Of a DNA stretch of 64,000 nt, positions 56,201 through 64,000 are shown in pieces. Position numbers and translations under genes: made by a program. Under the pieces are notes generated by a model. That model saw only the letters and a program-made list of their open reading frames with translations. It searched no databases and was not told the origin of the DNA. Numbering within the stretch: position 1 is the stretch's first letter; every line of letters begins with the position of its first letter. The DNA comes from Eublepharis macularius (taxonomy: Eukaryota > Chordata > Lepidosauria > Squamata > Eublepharidae), in assembly GCF_028583425.1 (NCBI RefSeq), contig NC_072806.1:30364001-30428000 (forward strand). Direction: 5' to 3'.

Positions 56201-59200
56201 GTCTCGCTGAGCACAAGTGCATAACCTGTTAGCATATGGCATTTTATGGAATCTCCCATAAAGTATTGCAGAAGGTAGTACATTAAACTGAGCTAACGAA
56301 TAAGCTCTGCGATAATGTGGGGCCACTAAACAAGTGAGATATTCTGCCCTATAACCATGGGGTAAACCCCCCAAACCTAGGGGCGAACATCTGCCTATTG
56401 CAAGACTCCTGAGATTCTGAATCTCGATGTCGAGGAGTCTTCGTCCGATCAGTGCATAAGCTAAGTCAGCGATTTGGTTTTATAGTAGGGCTGCCAGCTC
56501 TGAGATGGCAAATACCTGGAGATTAGGGGGTGGTGCCTGGGGAGGGCAGAGCGTAGGAGGGAAAGAAACGAGTGGGTTTGATACTATAAAGTCCATCATC
56601 CAAAGCTGCAATTTCCTGCAGGACAACTGATTTCTTTAAATCAATAGTAATTCCAAACCCCACCTGGGTTGGCAAACCTATTTTATACACACACACGGCT
56701 GTGTGATCAATATCTCAACTGTTTCTTCTTTTAATCTCCCCTGTTTGGGATAGGCTGGAGTGACTTTCCTTCCAGTGGTGAGCTTATGCAGTCCTATCTT
56801 AGAGAGAAATATCACCATAAAATGATCAGCATTTCTCATTCTTATAAATGTGCCTCCATTTAAAAAGAGCCATCCTGTATCAGGCCACTAGTCCATCTAG
56901 TCCAGCATCCTATCTCACACAGCAGGGATACAAGGATCATATAGACGAGGGTGTTAGGTGGTTACATCTTGCTTTCATCACAGGCAGGTTTGGAAGCATC
57001 TTCTCCAAGCGCCCTCTTGTGGGATTATCTGTCCCTTTTCTAAGCATTATGGCTTGGATTGGACAAACGACTTCCAGACAGGGTGGCTGAGGGAGAGGAA
57101 TTCAACAAGGGCAACGCCTTCGGTAGACCTTTCACTGCTCAGGATTCCCAAACTCCAGATGGTGGCTGGACATCGCCTGGAATTGCAGCCGGTCTCCAGG
57201 CCACAGAGATCAGCTCCCCTGGAGAAAATGGCTGCCTTGGAAAGTGGACTCTATGGCTTTATATCCCCCTGAGGTCCCTCCCCAAACTCCACCCTGCCCA
57301 GACTCCATCCTCAAAATCTCCAGAAATTTTCCAGCCCAGAGCTGGCAACCCTATCTCCATGTATTTGGCACATTTTGAATATTTGATTGGCATGTAAGTT
57401 GGTGAACTGCATGGAGGATGTTGTGGGAAAAAATGGGATTCTCCGCCCCCATGATTCCTCATGGGTACCCCACAGCAAGGCAGTTTGTGGTTAAAGCCAG
57501 CCTGCACTGAGCCATATGCAGCTTGTGGTGATTGTACAAACGTTCCTGAACAATTTGTCTTCCCTTCATTCCAGACAATCCTGAGGGACCTTCTGCGTTT
57601 CCTCTTGGTCTACTTGATCTTCCTATTTGGCTTTGCAGTAGGTGAGTTCTATTAGTCCTGGGGGTGGCATGGCTCAGGGTCAGAGCATCTGTTTTGCAGG
57701 CAGGTAAATGATCCTAGTTTCAGTCTTCAGCATCTCCAGTTAAAAGGATTGCATCGGGCAGGAAGTGACATGAAACACCTTTAGACACTGGTCAGGAATT
57801 ATTTCTCTTCACTTAAGAAGATATAACCCTTCTTCACTTGGCTTGAATGGGAGTCAAATGGGTTTCAGCTTGTGTTGGCTTTTATACTTGGAATTCTTAA
57901 CTAGAATTCTTCCTCAAGACAACGATGTTACAGTTAGGGCAAAAGATTTCTTTTCACTCTCACCAGAAGGGAACCTGTCTGACCTTCCCTGTCAGACTCT
58001 AACACACACTCTCCTCAAAATCCTGTTAACTATTCAAGCCCCGCTCAGTTTCCCCAATTGAAACCATGCTCTCTGTGCTTTAATTTGTATTTCAAAGGTG
58101 GAAAGATGAATTGTCTCTTTTCCTTTAAACACAAACAATGCAGGGACTCTAGTTTGTTGTACTCTGAAACAGGATTTGGTGGACTGTCCTGTGAGAAACG
58201 AGGGTTCATGTATTGTTGTTCTGAGGTATAGAGTGCACCATCTATGTCTAGTATGTGCAGGAGCACATCTAGAGAAAAACAGCTAGTGCAGACAAGCTCT
58301 TAAAATCAGAAAGTTTACAAAAAGTTTCTCCAAGGTAAGCTTTTGACTTCTCAGTTTCTTATTCCAGCCCTTTTCACCCTTACCAATGAAGTCCCCTCGA
58401 CGGCCCAGAACAAATCTCTCCCCGTCGCAGAGGATGGTAAACCCCAAGCCACATACACCGGGCTGTTTAAGACTTCTCTGGAACTCTTCAAGTTCACTAT
58501 TGGAATGGGGGACCTGGAGTTCCATGAGCACATGAAATTTAAGTACTTTGTGATCTTCCTCCTCCTCCTTTTTGTGATCCTAACCTACATCCTTCTGTTG
58601 AACATGCTTATTGCCCTGATGAGCGAGACAGTCAACAAGATCTCTGGATACAGCCAAAGTGTCTGGAAGCTCCAGGTAGGTCCAGGGCTGATGCTCTCTC
58701 TTCTGGGTCCAGCTTAATTTGAGTTAGCATCAGATCAAGCAATGTGACATGTGCTCTACCAAACACAAATCCAGCTAAGTTGAAGACTCATCAGTTTAAC
58801 TGTTATCTGTGTATAGGTCTGAAGGCATAGATGGGGTGGAAAACAGGAGGATGGTAGTAACTGCTTCACAGGGGCATCACAGGAAGAGCTGAAAGCAGCT
58901 ATGCAGGCTTCCAGCATGCAGGAACTACATCTGGCCAAGAATATTCCCTACTACAGCTAACTACTGATTCTGGAGAGTTTTAACACGTAGCCATTAGAAG
59001 TTCTAGCTTTAAAAGGAATCCTACTCACAGTTTAAACATCAGTGCAGACTAGGGTTGCCAGATCCCCTGACCTCCCCCCAGTGGGAGATCTGGGGCCTGG
59101 CTCCTTCCTTGTGCTTTTCCTTTTTGTGTGCACGGGCAGTGCATGTGCACTCCTGGTGTGTGCAATGACATCACTTCTGGGAAGTGACATCATCGTGCAG

Positions 59201-61859
59201 GTCACGGGCTGTCCTGGGAGCTCTCCCGCACTCCCCAGGGGAACAAATTGGGCCCAAATTGGGCTGAATTGCGTTACTGTAGAGTGTGGCTCAGTGATGG
59301 CTTTCTATGCTTGTTTGAGAGAGTGAATACAAAAAAGAAAGGAAGAACTATCATAAAAACACAGCTCCTGCTCTTCCTTGGAGGAAATTGCCTGAAAATG
59401 GTTAAAAGACTACATTTCCCATGAGTCTGTCCTTTAAAGGGGCAGACCCTATTCTCTATTGCCAGTACATAGGCCTCTCCATTCTGCCGTAACAGCACAG
59501 AGAATCCCCAAGGAACTTTTGTATTGAGTGTTAGGCTCCATCTACACATTACAAAGTCATCATGTAAGTAAAAATTACATTACTGACATAGGTATACATA
59601 AGTTTCACAATGGAGTCAAACAGCAACTCTGTGGAATGATTCGAGGATACCAAAACAGATGGCGGGGAGCAGAACTGAGCAACTTCCCCCTGCTTGCTTA
59701 GGGTTGCAAACAGAAAAGAGCTGATGTGCGTCTGGGAAGCACAAAACCCCCATTGCACATATGATAAGATCCTCTTGCTGTTCCATAACAAACACAAGGA
59801 CTTTGTAATGTGTTGATGGGCCCTTAATGTTATGTTGGTGTTCTGTTTTTATATATTTCCTTCATACTTTGCCTTTCTCACAGAAACCCAAGTTTTATTA
59901 CACCATTAAAATAATGAAATATAAATAATATAAAACATAACAACAACTGATGAAGAATAAAATTGGATCACCAAATTAGAAAACAATGCTCTTAGACAAT
60001 ATAGTACATACAAATAATGTAAGGGGGCAGAATTGCAAATTTGGCAAACAAAGCAATATAATACATATAAGAAATAAAGCTATGAAAATTGCCCCAATTT
60101 CACAACCTTGTTCCACATTATAAAAATACACTCACGAACAATTCCATTTTAGACATTCTGCAGAATGACAAGGGCGTGAGAGCTTTCTTGAATGCCAGGT
60201 AGGCCATTCCAACAGGTGGGAACCATGGCGGAGAAGCTCAAGTACGGGCTGTTGTTGATCTAACACAGTGGTTCCCAACGTTTTTCAGGCCAGTGGCCCC
60301 TTGGTTCTATAAACTTGTCCTCAGTGACCCCTACCTTCCCTTTAAAAAGCATTACTCAGAATAGCGGTTTGCACAACCCCCTAAAGAAGATAATAACAAT
60401 AAAATTCAAAACTGTAGCAATTAATTGCACATTTATTCAAAATGTGGTATACTGGTCTGACTAGAGCTCTGGTGGCATGTTAACTAAAAATTCTGGTAGT
60501 TTCCACTAGATTTCAGCACCATGCAGAGACGGGAACTTGAAGTGAGGAAAGGCTCTAGGCTCTAGCCGGGGCAATCGTAAATAAGTGAACAGTGCGGTCG
60601 AAGGGACCCACCTCCAGTGCCTTCCTGCCACCCCTTGCCTCTTAGCACTCCCTAGGTCATCTCACCACCTCCAAGGAACCACTCTGGAAAAACTGATTTA
60701 ACCCGTTTGCAGAGTGGGACCTTTAAAGGGTTTTCATCAGGAGGGAAGCAGTCACTGTGGCACACATTGTGTGAGGCGACTCTGCAGTGATGTGGGTCCC
60801 AGACAGTAGAAGGCCTTGTAACTAGCACCATGGAGTGACTGCAGGATAGGGGTAGTAAGAAAAGTCCACCTGTTCTTGTGACCTGTTCGGAAGCCTGGTT
60901 TGGTTAGACATAAAGTTGAATTTTGAAAGCTGTCTGGGGATTGATTCCAATATCCCTCTTTCAATTGGGTTTCTTCTTTGTGAGACAGCTCAGCTAGACA
61001 GAGCTGTGGCCTTCTTTCTAGATGCGTTGCTGATGGTGGCCAGCCAGGCCAGAGTCAGGGAATTCCATGGGGGCAAGTGAAAACCCCATCCTGGCCCTAT
61101 CCACTTGCCGCCAGATGTAATTGCTGTTTCCACAAGCTTCTGTATCTCTTGGGCAGCTGTGCTGCTGGCAACATAATACAGCAGATCACAGGCCAGGGGC
61201 ACCTTCCACAAAGGCGTGATACAGAGTAAAAGTTTCCAACTCTGGAGTGGGAAATTCCTGGGGATTTGGGAGCCTGGAGAGGGGGAGGTTTGTGGAGAGG
61301 TGGGACCTCAGCCGCATAGAGTCTGATCTCCAAAGCAGCTGTTTTCTCCAGGGGATCTAATCTGCACAGTCTGGAGATCAGTTGTAGTTCCAGGAGGTCT
61401 CCAGGCCCTATATGGAGGTTGGCAACCCTAATCTTCTCCTGTAGGTCTGAGGAGCCAAGAGGATAATTATGCAGTGTGAAAATTGTTTTTTCCATGTCCT
61501 GTATCTTCAGAGAGCTGTCACTATCCTGGAGATAGAGAAGAACTGGCTTTGGTATTGTAAGAAGCCACAGAGATCTGCCTGCTACTTGCCGGTCGGCTCA
61601 GGAGAAAAAGACAAAAGATGGGTCTTCCGGTAAGTCCATTGTTGGTGCAGCTTTGCCTCAGCTTTGAGCCTGTGTAGGAGTTTGGCATGTATATCTGTGC
61701 ACCGTTTGGCTGTGCTATCCAAGACAGCACACTGTAACACTTTGGGGGGGTATGTGTGTTCTAGAGTGGAAGAAATAAATTGGGCCCACTGGGAGAAAGA
61801 GATGGAAGTCCTCAGTGAAGATCCTGGGAGCTCTGGGGACTCTGGAATTGAGCTTCAAG
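39614..61859 (+). CDS. TRPV2: TRPV2 cation channel, 14 coding exons, last exon not found
   Basis: Exons: 39598-39786 (ATG 39614), 40247-40380, 41770-41922, 45649-45789, 47145-47443, 48265-48441, 50605-50754, 53321-53416, 53611-53681, 55360-55525, 57575-57641, 58368-58675, 61511-61629, 61765-61859. All phases agree and give about 716 residues; mammalian TRPV2 is about 760. Order: N-tail (1-60), ankyrin repeats (about 65-320), linker, S1-S4 (about 385-515), S5 (about 522-545), pore with [10 protein letters not shown]6, TRP box (SVWKLQRA), C-terminal part. TRPV proteins are tetrameric Ca2+-permeable plasma-membrane channels. Identity rests on TRPV2-like words ([51 protein letters not shown]). 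A paralogue such as TRPV1 fits less well. The final exon must lie beyond 64000 or is undetected. Confidence 0.93.
40247..40380 (+). CDS. TRPV2: TRPV2 coding exon 2
   Basis: 134 nt, acceptor ttccttctgcag, donor [26 protein letters not shown] and [17 protein letters not shown], the first ankyrin repeat. Confidence 0.92.
40381..41769. other. TRPV2 intron 2, no feature seen
   Basis: No repeat family or exon recognised in this intron. Confidence 0.4.
41770..41922 (+). CDS. TRPV2: TRPV2 coding exon 3
   Basis: 153 nt, phase 1 in and out. [19 protein letters not shown], the conserved TRPV ankyrin segment, ending CTGSYYQG. Donor GTAAGT; a hAT element starts 30 bp into the intron. Confidence 0.93.
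41952..42194. mobile_element. Palindromic hAT element, family C
   Basis: CAGGGCTTCTTTTCAGC...GAAAAAAAGCCCTG; flanks tctctact and tgtcttct (6/8). Sits close to the exon 3 donor. Confidence 0.82.
42195..43025. other. No recognisable feature
   Basis: TRPV2 intron 3; nothing assigned. Confidence 0.4.
43030..43228 (+). repeat. 5S rRNA-derived SINE
   Basis: Best copy: gcctgatctcgtcagatctc, agaagctaagcagagtcagc, ggatgggagacctcc, then the tail gccatgaaaaccccaccagg. Confidence 0.88.
43466..43680. mobile_element. hAT family A copy
   Basis: TAGGGTAGCCAAATTCC...GAGCTGGCAACCCTG; no clear octamer duplication. Confidence 0.75.
43962..44915. mobile_element. Copy 2 of the ~870-bp element, within a possible Helitron
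   Basis: 44035-44915 matches 1338-2213. Upstream, A|TCCTATTATATAAAAGGC at 43962 resembles the 5' end of Helitrons (TC..., A before). No CTRR 3' end with hairpin was found, so only the repeated core is certain. Confidence 0.55.
44930..45330. mobile_element. hAT family B-like GC-rich fragment
   Basis: Contains gtggagtgcaggagcgttgc, gggcccgtgtggagc and tandem 'ctccagagggc' words shared with family B; borders not found. Confidence 0.5.
45649..45789 (+). CDS. TRPV2: TRPV2 coding exon 4
   Basis: 141 nt, phase 1/1. [20 protein letters not shown] then [15 protein letters not shown]; typical ankyrin repeat ending FYFG. Confidence 0.94.
46090..46545 (-). mobile_element. 5'-truncated L1-like insertion with 16-bp duplication
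   Basis: The 16-mer actgcctggacatttt occurs at 46073-46088 and 46546-46561. The insert starts with a T run (reverse poly-A) and is AT-rich like an L1 3' UTR. It holds an internal direct repeat (acctttaaaaatattagaat near 46223, and 46471). Confidence 0.75.
46580..46831 (-). repeat. tRNA-derived SINE (type 1)
   Basis: Full reverse copy ending ccactacaccaaactggctctc. Confidence 0.85.
46854..47051. mobile_element. PIF/Harbinger-like palindromic element
   Basis: GAACCAAGCTACAAGTGACG...CGTCACTTGTAGCTTGGCCC flanked by TGA on both sides. The arms match the 24.8-kb copy but are not tandemly expanded. It ends 93 bp before exon 5. Confidence 0.85.
47145..47443 (+). CDS. TRPV2: TRPV2 coding exon 5
   Basis: 299 nt, phase 1 in, 0 out. 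[53 protein letters not shown]: ankyrin repeats 4-5. Confidence 0.95.
47505..47899. mobile_element. PIF/Harbinger-like long hairpin
   Basis: GAGTCTCTCTCCATGAGAC...GTCTCACGTAGAAAGACTC flanked by TTA on both sides. Arms of about 190 bp. Internal words are shared with 49146-49509. Confidence 0.8.
48265..48441 (+). CDS. TRPV2: TRPV2 coding exon 6
   Basis: 177 nt, phase 0/0. [43 protein letters not shown]-like linker [14 protein letters not shown]: last ankyrin repeat and linker to the membrane domain. Confidence 0.95.
48975..49130. mobile_element. TA-flanked palindrome (Tc1/mariner-like)
   Basis: CTCACAGAAGGCTGCCAGC...GCAGCCTTCTGTGAG with arms of about 75 bp and TA on both sides; resembles a mariner-type MITE. 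Confidence 0.65.
49146..49509. mobile_element. PIF/Harbinger-like long hairpin
   Basis: GAGCTAAGCTACAAGAGAC...GTTTCTTGTAGCTTTGCTC flanked by TTA on both sides; arms of about 170 bp. Confidence 0.82.
49513..50279. other. No recognisable feature
   Basis: TRPV2 intron 6; nothing assigned. Confidence 0.4.
50280..50462. mobile_element. Penelope-type tail fragment
   Basis: gtccagtagtaccttaagac, ccaaatttattgtagcataagc and a duplicated gaaccacagctctcttcatcagatgcat, as at 6540 and 54340. Ends about 140 bp before exon 7. Confidence 0.65.
50605..50754 (+). CDS. TRPV2: TRPV2 coding exon 7 (S1)
   Basis: 150 nt, phase 0/0. [20 protein letters not shown] then the hydrophobic S1 [20 protein letters not shown]. 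The [10 protein letters not shown] motif is shared with mammalian TRPV2. Confidence 0.95.
50896..51129. mobile_element. PIF/Harbinger-like palindromic element
   Basis: GAGCGGGACCACAAGTGACG...CGTCACTTGTGGTCCCGCTC flanked by TGA on both sides; core matches the 38609 copy closely but the outer 12 bp differ (GCGGGACCAC instead of GCCAAGCTAC). Confidence 0.88.
51159..51385 (-). repeat. tRNA-derived SINE (type 1)
   Basis: Reverse copy inside SINE-2: ataataatatttgatttata to ggttctctagattagagtcc. Confidence 0.8.
51480..53160. other. TRPV2 intron 7, no clear feature
   Basis: AT-rich. A poly-T/A-bearing stretch at 51850-51965 may be an L1 3' end in reverse, not provable here. Confidence 0.4.
53164..53232. 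repeat. (AT)n microsatellite
   Basis: About 34 uninterrupted AT units, ending about 88 bp before the exon 8 acceptor at 53320. Confidence 0.97.
53321..53416 (+). CDS. TRPV2: TRPV2 coding exon 8 (S2)
   Basis: 96 nt, phase 0/0. Extracellular S1-S2 loop, then [18 protein letters not shown], the S2 helix. Confidence 0.92.
53611..53681 (+). CDS. TRPV2: TRPV2 coding exon 9
   Basis: 71 nt, acceptor atttgtttag, donor GTACGT, phase 0 in and 2 out. [21 protein letters not shown]2-S3 loop and start of S3. Confidence 0.88.
53845..54162. mobile_element. Palindromic hAT element, family C
   Basis: CAGGGCTTTTTTTCTGGG...GAAAAAAAGCCCTA with the perfect duplication GTAACACC (53837-53844, 54163-54170). Confidence 0.92.
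54320..55150 (-). mobile_element. Penelope-like element, GIY-YIG end
   Basis: Minus-strand frames encode a GIY-YIG nuclease pattern ([18 protein letters not shown], then [42 protein letters not shown]). The frames shift, so it is inactive. The terminal tail 'agactaaccaattttattatagcataagctttcgagaa' is at 54357-54400. Confidence 0.82.
55360..55525 (+). CDS. TRPV2: TRPV2 coding exon 10 (S3-S4)
   Basis: 166 nt, phase 2 in, 0 out. [17 protein letters not shown] (S3), [20 protein letters not shown] (S4) and GIYSVMIQK (S4-S5 linker). Confidence 0.95.
55526..55899. other. No recognisable feature
   Basis: TRPV2 intron 10; nothing assigned. Confidence 0.4.
55900..56450 (-). mobile_element. Non-LTR LINE fragment, C-terminal Cys/His region
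   Basis: The minus strand encodes [20 protein letters not shown] and [21 protein letters not shown], a CxC...H...C pattern found after the RT of several LINE clades, then a stop at about 55994. Clade not determined. Confidence 0.65.
56486..56680. mobile_element. hAT family A copy
   Basis: TAGGGCTGCCAGC...GGTTGGCAAACCTA, flanks ttttatag and ttttatac (7/8). Confidence 0.85.
56689..57140. other. No firm feature
   Basis: The words catcctgtatcaggccactagtccatctagtccagcatcc (56869-56909) recall a vertebrate LINE tail; not assigned. Confidence 0.35.
57146..57355. mobile_element. hAT family A, diverged copy
   Basis: ttcccaaactccagatggtgg...gagctggcaacccta with the family interior. Confidence 0.72.
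57575..57641 (+). CDS. TRPV2: TRPV2 coding exon 11 (S5)
   Basis: 67 nt, phase 0 in, 1 out. [20 protein letters not shown], the S5 helix; [10 protein letters not shown] is TRPV2-like. Confidence 0.94.
57642..58367. other. TRPV2 intron 11, no feature seen
   Basis: No repeat family recognised. Confidence 0.4.
58368..58675 (+). CDS. TRPV2: TRPV2 coding exon 12 (pore and S6)
   Basis: 308 nt, phase 1 in, 0 out. The turret has an NKS glycosylation sequon. Pore helix [16 protein letters not shown] and S6 [20 protein letters not shown] follow, then SVWKLQ, the start of the TRP box. Confidence 0.97.
59050..59290. mobile_element. hAT family B fragment
   Basis: TAGGGTTGCCAGATCCCC start and the gacatcacttctgggaagtgacatcat palindrome; right end missing. 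Confidence 0.65.
59534..59823. mobile_element. PIF/Harbinger-like element, second subfamily
   Basis: GGCTCCATCTACACATTAC...GTAATGTGTTGATGGGCCC flanked by TTA on both sides. Confidence 0.75.
59824..60266. other. No recognisable feature
   Basis: AT-rich; the part after 60150 may be LINE 3' sequence. Confidence 0.35.
60267..60700. mobile_element. Charlie-type hAT remnant
   Basis: CAGTGGTTCCCAACGTTTTTC at the left, a terminus typical of Charlie-like hATs, and a degenerate inverse near 60676 (ggaaccactctgg). No duplication seen. Confidence 0.5.
60701..60990 (-). mobile_element. CR1/L2-like LINE 3' fragment
   Basis: Contains cagacagtagaaggccttg and gaccagcactc-like words similar to the 10.4-11.0 kb fragment; weak. 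Confidence 0.4.
61228..61431. mobile_element. hAT family A, diverged copy
   Basis: gtttccaactctggagtggg...atggaggttggcaacccta; ends 80 bp before exon 13. Confidence 0.75.
61511..61629 (+). CDS. TRPV2: TRPV2 coding exon 13
   Basis: 119 nt, phase 0 in, 2 out, donor [26 protein letters not shown] then [15 protein letters not shown] box end and C-terminal region. Confidence 0.93.
61765..61859 (+). CDS. TRPV2: TRPV2 coding exon 14
   Basis: 95 nt, phase 2 in, 1 out, donor [26 protein letters not shown] then [12 protein letters not shown]. The reading frame continues into an exon not seen in the remaining 2.1 kb. Confidence 0.92.
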
Positions 61860-61896
61860 GTAAGAAACTACACCCACTTATCCACTCCAAATCCCA

Positions 61897-62219
61897 CAGG
61901 GATTTTTTTTAGCGGGAATGTGGTGGAATGTTCCGGCACCTCTTAAAAATGGTCACATGGTCGGTGGCCCCACCCCCTAATCTCCAGACAGAGGGGAGTT
62001 TAGATTGCCCTCTGCACCGCGGCACAGAGGGCAATCTAAACTCCCCTCTGTCTGGAGATTAGGGGGCGGGGCCACCGACCATGTGTCCATTTTTGCCGAG
62101 GGCAATTTAAACTTTAAAAAACTCCCCCCTCGTTCCAGCTGACCCAAAGTGACATCCTTGTGCGGTCTTGAGTTCCACCACTGAGTCCCACCTCCTCTTT
62201 TCCCAGAAAAAAAGCCCTG
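61897..62219. mobile_element. Palindromic hAT element, family C
   Basis: CAGGGATTTTTTTTAGC...GAAAAAAAGCCCTG; target duplication not preserved. Starts 38 bp after the exon 14 donor. Confidence 0.82.
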
Positions 62220-62314
62220 GGAATGGGCACACACCCCTCCCCCAGTTTAGACAGCTAGAGCGTGCAACCTTAGGCCCAAGGTAAGTTCCAATGTGGGTTA
62301 GTGGCTAAAGTGAC

Positions 62315-63290
62315 GGACGACGATATGGGCAACACAGGTTGGATTCCCCACTCTGTCACGGAAGCTCGCTGGGTGACCTTGGTCCAGTCACATACTCTCA
62401 GCCTAACTGTTATGACCTTTACTTTCTTTGAGTAGATATTTCTTTTAATCTTTCCCTTAACACCCTCTAGGTAGTTTGCTGCCACCAGGAATATTATATT
62501 TCAATATATTTTATTTAAGTTTTCCCTTTGGTAACGTTCCTAAGCGTCAGGCTCCTTCGTGGTTCTATGTGGCCCTGAGGATAGGAATGGGATATAGAAA
62601 TGATCGCTACTCTGGGATATAACAAAACAAAAATAATCTTTTATTTAGTCAAGAAGCTTATCGGTTTCATAAACGTAGTTCTCGGTTCTTAAAGTTACTT
62701 CCTATAAACTCATTCACACAGATCTCTTCTAAGGCTTCACACACAGTTAGCCTCTTTCTCTGACTCAATATTTCTGTAACAGAAATGCTTAAACTCCTCA
62801 GGCAGCACACAGCTAGCTTCTCTTTCTCTGACTCTCATTCACAGAAATATGAAACCTGCTCAGGCAGCACACAGCTGGCCTCTCTTGCCCTGACTGAGTG
62901 TCCTTTCACAAACATGCTCAGTTCAGGTTCCACACAGGTTATATTTCTCTCATAAATCCTCCAATATACTCAGGCAGCACACAGCCAGCCTCCCTTTCTC
63001 TGACTGCCACTTTACTCTCTGCATAGTCAGTCTAAACTCCATTCACTCCGCCCACACTCTGTCATCAACCAATCACATCACTCACTCTTCCCTCTCTCAC
63101 CCCCGCCACTCTTCACCTAGCTCAAACCAAGCATTTAAAGACACATGCCCCCATTTACTTAAAATCATTACACTAACCTACCTCACACGGCTGTTGTGAT
63201 GACAAAATGGAGGGGAGAATAATTTATATAAGCTGCTTTGGGTCACTACTATGGAGAAAGGTGGGGTATAAATTAAGTAAAAGAAATAAA
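62315..63290 (+). repeat. tRNA-derived SINE (type 2) split by a solo LTR
   Basis: SINE-2 words gattccccactctgtcacgg to ctcagcctaac, then after the LTR, ctaacctacctcacacggctgttg to gtataaattaag. Confidence 0.82.
62408..63172. mobile_element. Solo LTR
   Basis: 765 bp starting TGTTATGA and ending TCATTACA (inverted 7/8, TG...CA), with the 5-bp duplication CTAAC (62403-62407, 63173-63177). No internal retroelement genes. The middle has repeated 'ctcaggcagcacacagc' blocks about 60 bp apart. Confidence 0.85.
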
Positions 63291-63404
63291 GAGTGATTAA
63301 TGGGGAAAGAGAAAAATCCATGCTGGTCTCCCTGCTTTAAAGTGCAGAGCCCAGGGCCATATCCTGTTTTAGCGTGTAACTTTACTCTCTCCAAGGAAGT
63401 CAGT

Positions 63405-63605
63405 TTTGACCAGGCAACCTCGATCTTTTCAGATCTCAGAAAACTTAGCAGGATGAGCCTTGGCTAGGAATTGGATGGGAGACCTTCAAGGAAGACCAGG
63501 GTCTTTATGCAGAGGCAGGCAATGGCAAACCACCTTGGTTAGCTTCTTGCCTTGAAAACCCCAGCAGGGCTTGCCATGTCAGCTGTGACTTGATGGCACT
63601 CTCCA
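63405..63605 (+). repeat. 5S rRNA-derived SINE
   Basis: cagatctcagaaaacttagcagg, ggatgggagaccttcaagg, ggcaatggcaaaccaccttgg, ccttgaaaaccccagcaggg. Confidence 0.82.
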
Positions 63606-64000
63606 CTACCACAGAAAACGACAGCTTTCACATACCAGAAGAGAGAAAGTCCTGCAGGATTGCTGATTCCCTTAGATCCCTGCCTGCTTGCCTGTCATTT
63701 GAGAGGCCTAACTTTCAGAGGAGAGATGGGCTGGTGCTAGCCACCACTGCAGGCTTCTCCATAGTGGAACCCCAAATGAGGAAGGCCTTTCCCTCAGTTC
63801 CCCAGCGAAGCACTCGTGTTCAAGGGCCAGGTTCCAACGTCTGGGATAACTTTCTCCCACTTGATATTCGACTGCTTTCCTTTACCTGATTTTTACCTCC
63901 GAACACAGAGTTCCACAGCTGACCAATCAGAGAGGGGGTGGTGGTGGTGCAAGTAGGCAGCAGCTTGCCAGCCACACAGGAAAGCCAGGCCCCTCAGGGA
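63606..64000. other. No recognisable feature
   Basis: A 99-codon open frame spans part of it but does not resemble the TRPV2 C-terminus. Confidence 0.4.

Noticed and set aside
63590..63889. Possible last TRPV2 exon
   Set aside because: No phase-1 acceptor leading to a TRPV2-like C-terminus; its beginning is SINE sequence.

Overview
This is a vertebrate nuclear window, most likely from a squamate reptile (lizard, gecko or snake). It has short exons with GT/AG borders in long introns and a TRPV2-type channel gene. Its repeats include a BovB-type LINE, L1 and CR1/L2-like fragments, a Penelope element with a GIY-YIG domain, a Ty1/copia relic, a DIRS element, tRNA-derived and 5S-derived SINEs, and many short DNA transposons. 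Species cannot be fixed from sequence alone. I see no bacterial genes, CRISPR array, rRNA or tRNA gene.

Two host genes are supported. (1) On the minus strand (about 28.9 kb down to 4.0 kb, perhaps 0.5 kb) lies a gene whose central exons encode a TBC (RabGAP)-like fold followed by coiled coil. Eight of the ten main exons fall into two phase-compatible chains (24.4-8.3 kb and 5.1-4.0 kb). I do not recognise it by name. Both ends are incomplete, and the usual TBC arginine and glutamine finger motifs are not visible. (2) On the plus strand (39.6-61.9 kb) lie 14 coding exons of TRPV2: ankyrin repeats, six membrane segments, pore and TRP box. All splice phases agree, and the last coding exon was not found. 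The two genes are divergent, so their promoters should lie between about 28.9 and 39.6 kb.

The rest is mostly mobile DNA. The outstanding item is a 6.1-kb DIRS-type tyrosine-recombinase retrotransposon (15.52-21.62 kb) that looks complete: inverted terminal repeats, an internal complementary region matching both ends, and three long ORFs (gag-like, RT/RNase H, tyrosine recombinase). It sits in an intron of the minus-strand gene, in antisense orientation. At least four short hAT families, named here A-D, can be delimited by 8-bp target-site duplications. A PIF/Harbinger-like family with 3-bp TNA duplications, a TA-flanked palindrome, a solo LTR with a 5-bp duplication and an L1 tail with a 16-bp duplication are also delimited. 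Several insertions are nested, so their relative ages can be read directly.

No wholly new system is evident. The best leads are the intact DIRS element, the degenerate TBC protein, the multi-level transposon nests, and a hairpin element with one arm expanded into 84-bp tandem repeats.
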